Below, in pieces: positions 38,999 to 44,812 of a stretch of 44,812 nucleotides of DNA. Position numbers and translations under genes: made by a program. The stretch's first letter is position 1, and the number at the start of each line of letters is the position of its first letter. The notes below the pieces were generated by a model. It did no database searches. It was not told the origin of the DNA and saw only the letters and a list, made by a program, of their open reading frames with translations. The stretch is taken from assembly GCA_020847765.1 (NCBI GenBank), contig JADLBJ010000052.1:1-44812 (forward strand). Direction: 5' to 3'. The DNA comes from Dehalococcoidia bacterium. GTDB taxonomy: Bacteria > Chloroflexota > Dehalococcoidia > Tepidiformales > Tepidiformaceae.

Positions 38999-39727
38999 AT
39001 GCCGGGACCGCGCAGTCGCCCGGTAACGGTGCGCGTGAGCGGCGATTGGGCCTGCTTCACGCGCCCCGAGATGAAAGTCGAACGCGTCACCTACCAGTAC
39101 CCGACGCCCTCCGCCGCCCGCGGCATCCTCGAGGCGATCTTCTGGCACCCCCAGTTCCGCTGGGTCGTCACCCACGTCGCCGTCCTCCGGCCCGTCCGCT
39201 ATCAGGGCCTCACCCGCAACGAAGTGCAGAAGAAGATCCCCACCAACAACGTTGCCGGCTGGATGCGCGACCCGGCTTCCTTCCGGCCCTTCTACGCCAA
39301 CACGCGCGGTCGCGAAGAGGGCGAGAACGCCACCCAGCGCTCCACCCTCGCCCTTCGCAACGTCGCCTACAACGTCACCGCCTACCTCGTCGTCGACGGC
39401 GAGGGCCTGCGCCCCGAGGACACGCCCGAGAAGTACGTCCAGATCTTCGAACGCCGCGTTGCCGCCGGGCAGTGCTTCCATCGGCCCTACCTCGGCTGCC
39501 GCGAGTTCGCCGCCGACTTCGGACCCGTCGACCGCACCGAGCCGACGGTTCCCGACACGGCCGACCTCGGCCTCATGCTCTACGACGTGGTCTTCGCGGC
39601 CCCGGGGCGGAAGGCTGCCAACCAGGCCGTCTTCTTCCCGGCGCGCATCGAGAACGGCGTCATCGTCACCGACCCGGACGTCGTCCTGGCCGACGAGGAC
39701 CAGCGCAGGCAGGTGCTCTCGTGCTGA
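38999..39727 (+). CDS. cas5: CRISPR-associated Cas5 (type I-C, Cas5d-like)
   Basis: A 242-aa protein. The signature YPTPSAARGILEAIFWHPQF and the block LRPVRYQGLTRNEVQKKIPT, later YNVTAYLVVDGEG and LGCREFAADFG, match Cas5 of type I-C. In I-C this protein processes pre-crRNA and stays bound to the 5' handle, replacing Cas6; no cas6 is present here. AAAGGAGG is 8 nt before the ATG at 38999. It overlaps cas8c by 7 nt. The upstream cas3 expected in type I-C is missing. Confidence 0.93.
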   Translation: MPGPRSRPVTVRVSGDWACFTRPEMKVERVTYQYPTPSAARGILEAIFWHPQFRWVVTHVAVLRPVRYQGLTRNEVQKKIPTNNVAGWMRDPASFRPFYANTRGREEGENATQRSTLALRNVAYNVTAYLVVDGEGLRPEDTPEKYVQIFERRVAAGQCFHRPYLGCREFAADFGPVDRTEPTVPDTADLGLMLYDVVFAAPGRKAANQAVFFPARIENGVIVTDPDVVLADEDQRRQVLSC

Positions 39728-41505
39728 TTCAGAAGCTCGTCCAGTACGCCGCACAGACGCCCGACCTCGCCGACGCCGACCCCTACTTCGAAAAGAAGCC
39801 CGTCCGCTGGCTCGTCGTCATCACCCCCATGGGCGGCTTCGACCACCTCCTGCGCCTCGGCGACGAGAGGCGCGGGCGCGAGGAGCACGTCCCCAGGAAG
39901 GTGGGCGCGAACGCCGGCGGCGTCGCCACCTTCGCCACCGACAATCCACGCTTCGTCCTCGGCTACGCCGAAGGCGAGGACGCCCGGGGCAAGGCGGCCA
40001 GCGACTTGACCGCCTTCGCCGCCCTCACCGCCGCGGCCGCCCGCGCCCACCCGGAGGTCGCCGACTTCCAGGCCGCGGCTGCCTTCTACGCCGACGCGGA
40101 GGCCGTCGTCGCCGCCCGCCAGGCCGCCGCCGAGGCGAAGGTGAAGGACGGCGACCGCCTCGCTCTCGCCCTGAGCAGCGCGAACTACGTGCCCCTCTTC
40201 GCCACGCCGGCCGGCCGGAGCTTCTGGCGCGAGCACCGCCAGGCCGAGGACGCCGCGCGCAGGCAGGAGGACGTCGCCCTCTGCCTCTCCTGCGGGGGCG
40301 CGCTGCCCCCCGTCCCCACGGGCGGGAAGCTCATGGGCGTGCCCGACGGCCAGCCCTCGGGCACTTCGCTCGTCTCCTTCGACAAGGACTCGTTCACCTC
40401 CTACGGCTGGGAGCAGAACAAGAACGCGGCGATGTGCGTCGACTGCAGTCGCGCCTTCACCGGCGCCCTCAACCACCTGCTCGACCGCGGGAACGGCCGG
40501 CGCATCACGGAGGGCGGCGCGGCGTTCACGTTCTGGAGCGACGTGGGCGGCGGCGGCGACGATCTCGTTCAGTGTCTCAACGACCCGGAAGCGGAGCACG
40601 CCAAAGTGGTCCTCACCGCGGCGCGCACCAGCGTGCTGCCGAATCAGGCCCCGGACGCCCGCCTCTACGCCCTCGGCCTGCGCGGCAACGGCGGTCGCGC
40701 CGTGGTCGTCGACTGGTTTGAGCAGAAGCTGGCCGAGGCCTACGCGAACCTGGCTGCCTGGTTCGACGACCTGAAGGTGAACCTCCTCTTCGACGAGGTG
40801 GAGAAGGGCGTCACCTGGGCCCACGCCGGCGACCACTCGCGTGACCAGCGTCTCTGGGCGCTCTGCCTGGCCACCGTGCGCGAGGCGAAGGAAGTCTCGC
40901 CGCGCACGCCGGCGGCCCTGGTGCGCGCCGCCCTGCGCGGCGACCCGCTCCCCCTCGCGATTGCCGAAGCCTGCATCCGGCGGCTGCCGCTGGACGGCTT
41001 CGGCGATTTCTTCGCCCCGGCGCGCGTCGGCCTCATCCGCTGCACGCTCAACCGCCGCAACCCGGAAGGAAGGCAACTCATGCCCGGATTGGACCCCGAC
41101 AACGACGACCAGGCCTACCTCTGTGGCCGCCTCTTCGCCACCCTCGAAGCCGTGCAGTACGCCGGCGTGGGGGACGTCGGCGCCAGCGTCGTCGACCGCT
41201 TCTACGGCAAGGCGTCGACGGCGCCCGCGCTCGTCTTCGGCCAGCTGCTGACGCTTGCCCAGAGCCACCTGGGCGCCATCCCCAACGACGGCCAGCGCGT
41301 GAACCTCGACAGAGAGCTCTCCGGCATCGTCGCCCAGCTCGGCGTCAGCTTCCCGCGCACCCTCACGCTCGAGGAGCAGGGCCGCTTCGCCATCGGCTAC
41401 TACCACCAGAAGGCCTATCGCTACGCCGAGATAAAGCGCCGCCGCGACGAACGCGCCGCCGCCGCCGCCAGCAATGGGAACCAGGAGGACCACGACAATG
41501 GCTAA
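39721..41505 (+). CDS. cas8c: CRISPR-associated Cas8c (Csd1), large subunit
   Basis: A 594-aa protein starting at the GTG that overlaps the cas5 stop by 7 nt. LIQKLVQYAAQTPDLADADP, FEKKPVRWLVVITPMGGF and GDDLVQCLNDPEAEHAKV are Csd1 features; CLSCGG and CVDCSR form a zinc-binding pair of CxxC motifs at ~190 and ~240. The protein recognises the PAM and opens target DNA in the Cascade complex. Its 3' end holds an internal ribosome site for a small subunit. The next gene, cas7, overlaps by 8 nt. Confidence 0.93.
   Translation: MLIQKLVQYAAQTPDLADADPYFEKKPVRWLVVITPMGGFDHLLRLGDERRGREEHVPRKVGANAGGVATFATDNPRFVLGYAEGEDARGKAASDLTAFAALTAAAARAHPEVADFQAAAAFYADAEAVVAARQAAAEAKVKDGDRLALALSSANYVPLFATPAGRSFWREHRQAEDAARRQEDVALCLSCGGALPPVPTGGKLMGVPDGQPSGTSLVSFDKDSFTSYGWEQNKNAAMCVDCSRAFTGALNHLLDRGNGRRITEGGAAFTFWSDVGGGGDDLVQCLNDPEAEHAKVVLTAARTSVLPNQAPDARLYALGLRGNGGRAVVVDWFEQKLAEAYANLAAWFDDLKVNLLFDEVEKGVTWAHAGDHSRDQRLWALCLATVREAKEVSPRTPAALVRAALRGDPLPLAIAEACIRRLPLDGFGDFFAPARVGLIRCTLNRRNPEGRQLMPGLDPDNDDQAYLCGRLFATLEAVQYAGVGDVGASVVDRFYGKASTAPALVFGQLLTLAQSHLGAIPNDGQRVNLDRELSGIVAQLGVSFPRTLTLEEQGRFAIGYYHQKAYRYAEIKRRRDERAAAAASNGNQEDHDNG
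41080..41505 (+). CDS. cas11c: Internal Cas11c small subunit within cas8c
   Basis: An in-frame ATG at 41080 inside cas8c has GGAAGGAAGG at 41064-41073, 6 nt upstream, a strong ribosome site in mid-gene. Translation gives a 141-aa helical protein (MPGLDPDNDDQAYLCGRLFA ... YYHQKAYRYAEIKRRRDE), the last quarter of Cas8c. Type I-C complexes are known to need a separate Cas11 made from an internal start in cas8c, with this size and place. The assignment here rests on position, length and the ribosome site. Confidence 0.75.
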   Translation: MPGLDPDNDDQAYLCGRLFATLEAVQYAGVGDVGASVVDRFYGKASTAPALVFGQLLTLAQSHLGAIPNDGQRVNLDRELSGIVAQLGVSFPRTLTLEEQGRFAIGYYHQKAYRYAEIKRRRDERAAAAASNGNQEDHDNG

Positions 41506-42439
41506 CCCCCGCCGGGAAGAGCTCGCCGCCCGCGCGCTCCAGAACCGCTACGACTTCGTCCTGCTCTTCGACGTCACCGACGGCAACCCCAACGGCGACC
41601 CCGACGCCGGCAACATGCCCCGCGTCGACCCCGAGACCATGCGCGGCTTCGTCACCGACGTCGCCCTCAAGCGCAAGGTGCGCGACTACGTCGAAGCCCT
41701 GAAGAAGGGCCCGGACGGCGCCTGGGAGGAGGGCTACCGCATCTACGTCCAACACCAGGGCCGGGGCGGCACCTTCCTCAACGCCCTCCACGACGAGGCG
41801 CACGACAACCTCACCCCGCCCACGCCGAAAGAGAAGCGCAAGTCCCCCGAAGCCGACGTGCGCGAGGCTGCCCGCATGTGGATGTGCCAGCACTTCTTCG
41901 ACGTCCGCGGCTTCGGCGCCGTCATGTCCACCGGCTCCAACGCGGGCCAGGTGCGTGGCCCCCTCCAGCTCACCTTCGCCCGCTCGATCGACCCGATCGC
42001 CCCCGCCGAGGTGACCATCACCCGCGTCGCCAAGACGACGGAGGAGCGCCAGGGCAAAGAGGGCACCACCGAGATGGGCCGCAAGAACATGATCCCCTAC
42101 GGCCTGTATCGCGCCCATGGCTTCGTCTCGCCCTCCTTCGCCGCCATGACAGGCTTCTCCGAAGGGGATCTCGACCTCTTCTGGCAGGCGCTCCTGCGCA
42201 TGTTCGAAGACGACCGCTCCGCCTCGCGCGGCTTCATGGCCACGCGCGACCTGGCCGTCTTCCGCCACCAGTCGCCCCTGGGCAACGCCTCCGCGGCCGC
42301 CCTCTTCGACCGCGTCCACGTCACGCTCAAGGAGGGGCGCACGGTGCCCCGCTCCTTCGGCGACTACGAGGTCGTCGTCGACAACCAGGCGCTGCCCCCC
42401 GGCGTCACCCTCTTCCGCCCGCAGCCGCGGTACGACTGA
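41498..42439 (+). CDS. cas7: CRISPR-associated Cas7 (Csd2), backbone subunit
   Basis: A 313-aa protein. NRYDFVLLFDVTDGNPNGDP at the N-terminus, DVRGFGAVMSTGSNAGQVRG in the middle and EMGRKNMIPYGLYRAHGFVS are Csd2 marks. Several copies of Cas7 form the backbone that binds the crRNA spacer in Cascade. The ATG is embedded in the end of cas8c with GGAGG 9 nt upstream. It is followed after 7 nt by cas4. Length and motifs are normal. Confidence 0.95.
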   Translation: MANPRREELAARALQNRYDFVLLFDVTDGNPNGDPDAGNMPRVDPETMRGFVTDVALKRKVRDYVEALKKGPDGAWEEGYRIYVQHQGRGGTFLNALHDEAHDNLTPPTPKEKRKSPEADVREAARMWMCQHFFDVRGFGAVMSTGSNAGQVRGPLQLTFARSIDPIAPAEVTITRVAKTTEERQGKEGTTEMGRKNMIPYGLYRAHGFVSPSFAAMTGFSEGDLDLFWQALLRMFEDDRSASRGFMATRDLAVFRHQSPLGNASAAALFDRVHVTLKEGRTVPRSFGDYEVVVDNQALPPGVTLFRPQPRYD

Positions 42440-42446
42440 GGCGGCC

Positions 42447-43121
42447 GTGTCCGGCTTTGCCGGCAGCAGCGCGGCCGGGGACGGGGAGGAGCGGCTCCTC
42501 GTCCCCCTCTCCGCGCTCAACCACTTCCTCTTCTGCGAGCGGCGCTGCGCCCTCATCCACAGCGAGAACGTCTTCGTCACGAACGCGTTCGTCGCCCAGG
42601 GCAACCGCGTGCACGAACGCGTGGACGTGGGCGGCTACGCCAACCGCCGCGGCTGCCGCACCGTCCGTGCCCTCCCTCTCTTCAACGACCGACTCGGGCT
42701 CACCGGTCGCGCGGACCTCGTCGAATTCTGGCCGCGGCCCGGCGGCGGCGAAGAGCCCCGGCCCGTCGACTACAAGCGCGGTCGGCGCGCCGCCTGGGAC
42801 AACGACCGCGTCCAGCTCTGCGCCCAGGCGTTCTGCCTGGAGGAGATGTTCGCCACCACCGTCCGCTCGGGCAGCGTCTACCACGCCCTCAGCCGCCGTC
42901 GCACCCGCGTCGACTTCACCGCCGACCTCCGGCGCCTGACCGTCGACACGATCGCGGCCGTGCGCCGCCTCCTCGCCTCCGGGGCCGTGCCGGCACCGGT
43001 CTATCGTCCGCGCTGCCACGGCTGCTCCTTCGAAGACAGCTGCCTCCCCGCGCAAAGCCCCCACGCCGACCGACTCAGCCGCTACCTGCGCGACCTCTTC
43101 CAGCCGAAGGCCGCCCCGTGA
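42447..43121 (+). CDS. cas4: CRISPR-associated Cas4 exonuclease
   Basis: A 224-aa protein with the RecB/PD-(D/E)xK nuclease fold: H56, D90 in GRAD, D108 and K110 in VDYKRG, and Q123 in RVQLCAQ. A [4Fe-4S] cluster is expected from C30 (FLFCERRC), C190, C193 and C199 (CHGCSFEDSC). Cas4 trims prespacers and helps pick PAM-matched ones. The GTG at 42447 leaves a 7-nt gap after cas7; the stop overlaps the cas1 start by 4 nt. No key residue is missing. Confidence 0.93.
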   Translation: MSGFAGSSAAGDGEERLLVPLSALNHFLFCERRCALIHSENVFVTNAFVAQGNRVHERVDVGGYANRRGCRTVRALPLFNDRLGLTGRADLVEFWPRPGGGEEPRPVDYKRGRRAAWDNDRVQLCAQAFCLEEMFATTVRSGSVYHALSRRRTRVDFTADLRRLTVDTIAAVRRLLASGAVPAPVYRPRCHGCSFEDSCLPAQSPHADRLSRYLRDLFQPKAAP

Positions 43122-44152
43122 GCGGCCACGTTCGCGGCAACACCCTGTTCGCGACGTCCGAGGGGGCGTTGCTGCGGACGCGCAACTTCAGCCTGCAGCT
43201 CGTCGTCGACGGGCGCGTCGCCGTCCAGGTGCCCCTCCATCATCTCCACAGCGTTGCCGTCTTCGGCAACGCGACAGTTACCTCGGCCGCGCTCGCCCGC
43301 TGCGCCGAAGCGGGAATCTCCGTCACCTTCCTCGACGCCGGCGGCCGCCTTCGCGCGCGCGTCGACGCCCCGCAGGGGGGCAACGTCCTTCTTCGCCGCG
43401 AGCAGTACCGCCTGGCCGACGACGAGAAGCGCGCGCTCGCCGCCGCCCGCTCGTTCGCCGTCGGCAAGCTGAACAACCAGCGCAACCTCCTCCTCCACGC
43501 CGCCCGGGACGCCGCCGAAGGGAGCCGCACGCGCGCTTTCCTCCGCCAGACAGCCGAGCTCGTTCGCGCCCGCATCCTTGGGGCGGCCGCTGCCGAGACG
43601 GCCGACGAGCTGCGCGGTCAGGAAGGGATCGGCACGCGTGTCTACTTCAACGCCTTCACCCACCTCGTCCACGCGGCCGCCTTCCAGATGCAGGCGCGCA
43701 CCCGGCGGCCGCCACGCGATCCCCTCAACGCCATGCTCTCCTTCACCTACGCCCTGCTCACCAACGACTGCGTCGCTGCACTGACCACGTCCGGGCTCGA
43801 CCCCGCCGTCGGCTTCTTCCACCGCGACCGTCCCGGGCGTCCGGGCCTCGCCCTCGACCTGATGGAGGAGTTCCGCCCCGTCCTGGCCGACCGCACGGTG
43901 CTCGCCCTCGTCAACCGCCACCAGATCGACGACGCCGACTTCGAGCACACCGAGGGCGGCGGGGTGCTCCTGTCGGCCGGCGGGAGGCGGATTCTCATCG
44001 AGGGGTACCACGGCCGCCGTCTCGAGGAAGCCACGCACCCCCTGCTCGGCGAACGGGCGACGCTGGGCGAATTCCCCTTCCTCCAAGCGCGCCTGCTCGC
44101 CCGCCACGTCCGTGGCGAGCTCCCCACCTACCCGCCGGTGGTGCTCCGCTGA
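43118..44152 (+). CDS. cas1: CRISPR-associated Cas1 integrase
   Basis: A 344-aa protein, complete, starting at the GTG that overlaps cas4. The metal-binding set is E169 (GQEGIGTRVYF), H235 (VGFFHRDR) and D247 (LALDLMEEFRP), so it should be active. With Cas2 it inserts new spacers at the leader end of the array. LNAMLSFTYALLTNDCVAAL is the family block before the histidine. Cas1 overlaps cas2 by 1 nt. Confidence 0.96.
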   Translation: MSGHVRGNTLFATSEGALLRTRNFSLQLVVDGRVAVQVPLHHLHSVAVFGNATVTSAALARCAEAGISVTFLDAGGRLRARVDAPQGGNVLLRREQYRLADDEKRALAAARSFAVGKLNNQRNLLLHAARDAAEGSRTRAFLRQTAELVRARILGAAAAETADELRGQEGIGTRVYFNAFTHLVHAAAFQMQARTRRPPRDPLNAMLSFTYALLTNDCVAALTTSGLDPAVGFFHRDRPGRPGLALDLMEEFRPVLADRTVLALVNRHQIDDADFEHTEGGGVLLSAGGRRILIEGYHGRRLEEATHPLLGERATLGEFPFLQARLLARHVRGELPTYPPVVLR

Positions 44153-44442
44153 TGTTCGTCATCGTCGCCTACGACGTCAGCACCGAGACCGAGGCGGGCA
44201 AGCGCCGGCTCCGTCGCGTCGCGAAAGTCTGCGAACGGTATGGGCAGCGCGTGCAAAAGTCTGTCTTCGAATGCAACCTCGGGTCCGTCCAGCTCGTGCG
44301 CCTGCGCGGGCAGCTCCTGGACGAGATCGACGCGCGGCACGACAGCCTGCGGCTCTACTTCCTCGGCGAAGACGACAGGAAGCGGACCGAGCAGTACGGT
44401 CGGGGGCACCTGTGGGACTTCGAAGGTCCGCTCATCGTGTAG
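44152..44442 (+). CDS. cas2: CRISPR-associated Cas2
   Basis: A 96-aa protein with the ferredoxin-like fold. MFVIVAYDVSTETEAGKRRL has the conserved Asp (D8), and RYGQRVQKSVFECNL and SLRLYFLGEDD are typical. It is the structural partner of Cas1 in spacer capture. The ATG overlaps the cas1 stop by one base. Last gene of the operon. Confidence 0.96.
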   Translation: MFVIVAYDVSTETEAGKRRLRRVAKVCERYGQRVQKSVFECNLGSVQLVRLRGQLLDEIDARHDSLRLYFLGEDDRKRTEQYGRGHLWDFEGPLIV

Positions 44443-44594
44443 CGCGAAAGGGGAGTGGCAGCGGCGCCCGCAGAGACTTCGCGCGGCAGGAAGGAGGAGT
44501 CGGCGAAGCTGAGGGGGAGGCGGAGGAAGGCAGTGGCGGTACGGACGTTAACAACCGGGGTGTTTGCGAAGCGCGCAAACCCTGTCATACTTCA
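44443..44594 (+). promoter_or_regulatory. CRISPR leader
   Basis: The 152 nt between the cas2 stop and the first repeat are purine-rich (GGCAGGAAGGAGGAG, GAGGGGGAGGCGGAGGAAGG) and then ACGGACGTTAACAACCGGG. No gene was seen. By position it should hold the array promoter and the Cas1-Cas2 recognition sequence. Confidence 0.7.
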
Positions 44595-44812
44595 GCATCT
44601 CCGGCCCCTCAAGGCCGGAGCGGATTGAAACTCGACGTAGCGCACCGCCCGCCGCGTGATCGGGGCATCTCCGGCCCCTCAAGGCCGGAGCGGATTGAAA
44701 CACGGTCCCCGCCTGCCGCGCACGCGCGAACATCTTGCATCTCCGGCCCCTCAAGGCCGGAGCGGATTGAAACTTCGGTGGGTTTGCATCCGCCAGCAGC
44801 TTTTCCAGCATC
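44595..44812 (+). CRISPR. Type I-C CRISPR array (runs off right edge)
   Basis: Three identical 37-nt repeats at 44595-44631, 44665-44701 and 44737-44773, starting GCATCTCCGG and ending GGATTGAAAC. The first five bases of a fourth (GCATC) are at 44808-44812. Spacers are 33, 35 and 34 nt. Each repeat has an 8-bp stem, CTCCGGCC/GGCCGGAG, with a 6-nt loop CCTCAA. GGATTGAAAC is the usual I-C 3' end that becomes the crRNA 5' handle. Confidence 0.97.

Noticed and set aside
44443..44594. A degenerate repeat upstream of the first CRISPR repeat
   Set aside because: No stretch matches the 37-nt repeat; the purine-rich text does not resemble it.

Overview
The window is GC-rich bacterial chromosome, roughly two-thirds G+C or more by eye. 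Strong G/C at third codon positions leaves long antisense reading frames opposite almost every gene. Gene content suggests a Chloroflexota-type (Dehalococcoidia-like) or actinobacterium-like organism: luciferase-like flavin oxidoreductases, an FdxA-type ferredoxin, LuxR-HTH membrane sensors and probable leaderless promoters. This placement is inference; there is no rRNA or other marker to settle it. No insertion sequence, phage gene or rRNA was seen. One tRNA-Gly(CCC) is present.

Layout. 1-4.8 kb: a truncated membrane protein, then a ThDP enzyme, a crotonase, an SDR oxidoreductase and a CBS-domain protein. 4.8-11.4 kb: a DUF433/PIN toxin-antitoxin pair, an FMN-binding split-barrel protein, tRNA-Gly, a possible SGNH hydrolase, a 33-aa membrane peptide, a PIG-L deacetylase, pth, a DinB-like protein, a 58-aa zinc-ribbon protein and the first of two W-W-x2-RDHSWG proteins. 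11.4-13.6 kb: a membrane-anchored LuxR-HTH sensor and a VOC protein. 13.6-30 kb: a catabolic-looking island with two double NTF2-like proteins, another split-barrel protein, a KstD-like flavoprotein, two kinase-fold proteins each paired with a small helical partner, two luciferase-like oxidoreductases, an NTF2 protein, the second RDHSWG protein, a GltD-like flavoprotein and an orphan type II molybdenum enzyme. 30-38.8 kb: a secreted protein, an MFS exporter, a GGDEF pair, L25 with a coupled unknown gene, ferredoxin, a PHP protein and a surface protein. 39-44.8 kb: a type I-C CRISPR-cas locus (cas5-cas8c-cas7-cas4-cas1-cas2) without an adjacent cas3, followed by an array that runs off the right edge.

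Three patterns cut across the genes. (1) Many intergenic gaps carry 7-nt-periodic tracts. A purine tract (TGAGGAN/GTGAGGA type, gene sense) starts at or inside the stop codon of seven genes; a pyrimidine tract lies before the start of about eight. This gene-flanking element is the most unusual feature of the window. (2) At least five genes have a TAnnnT -10 box exactly 6 nt before the start codon, and a sixth has 7 nt, which implies leaderless mRNAs and corrects two start codons. (3) A kinase-fold gene and a small helical gene occur twice, in opposite orientation, each pair with a 12-nt gap. In both kinases the catalytic HGD motif reads KGN at residues 218-220.
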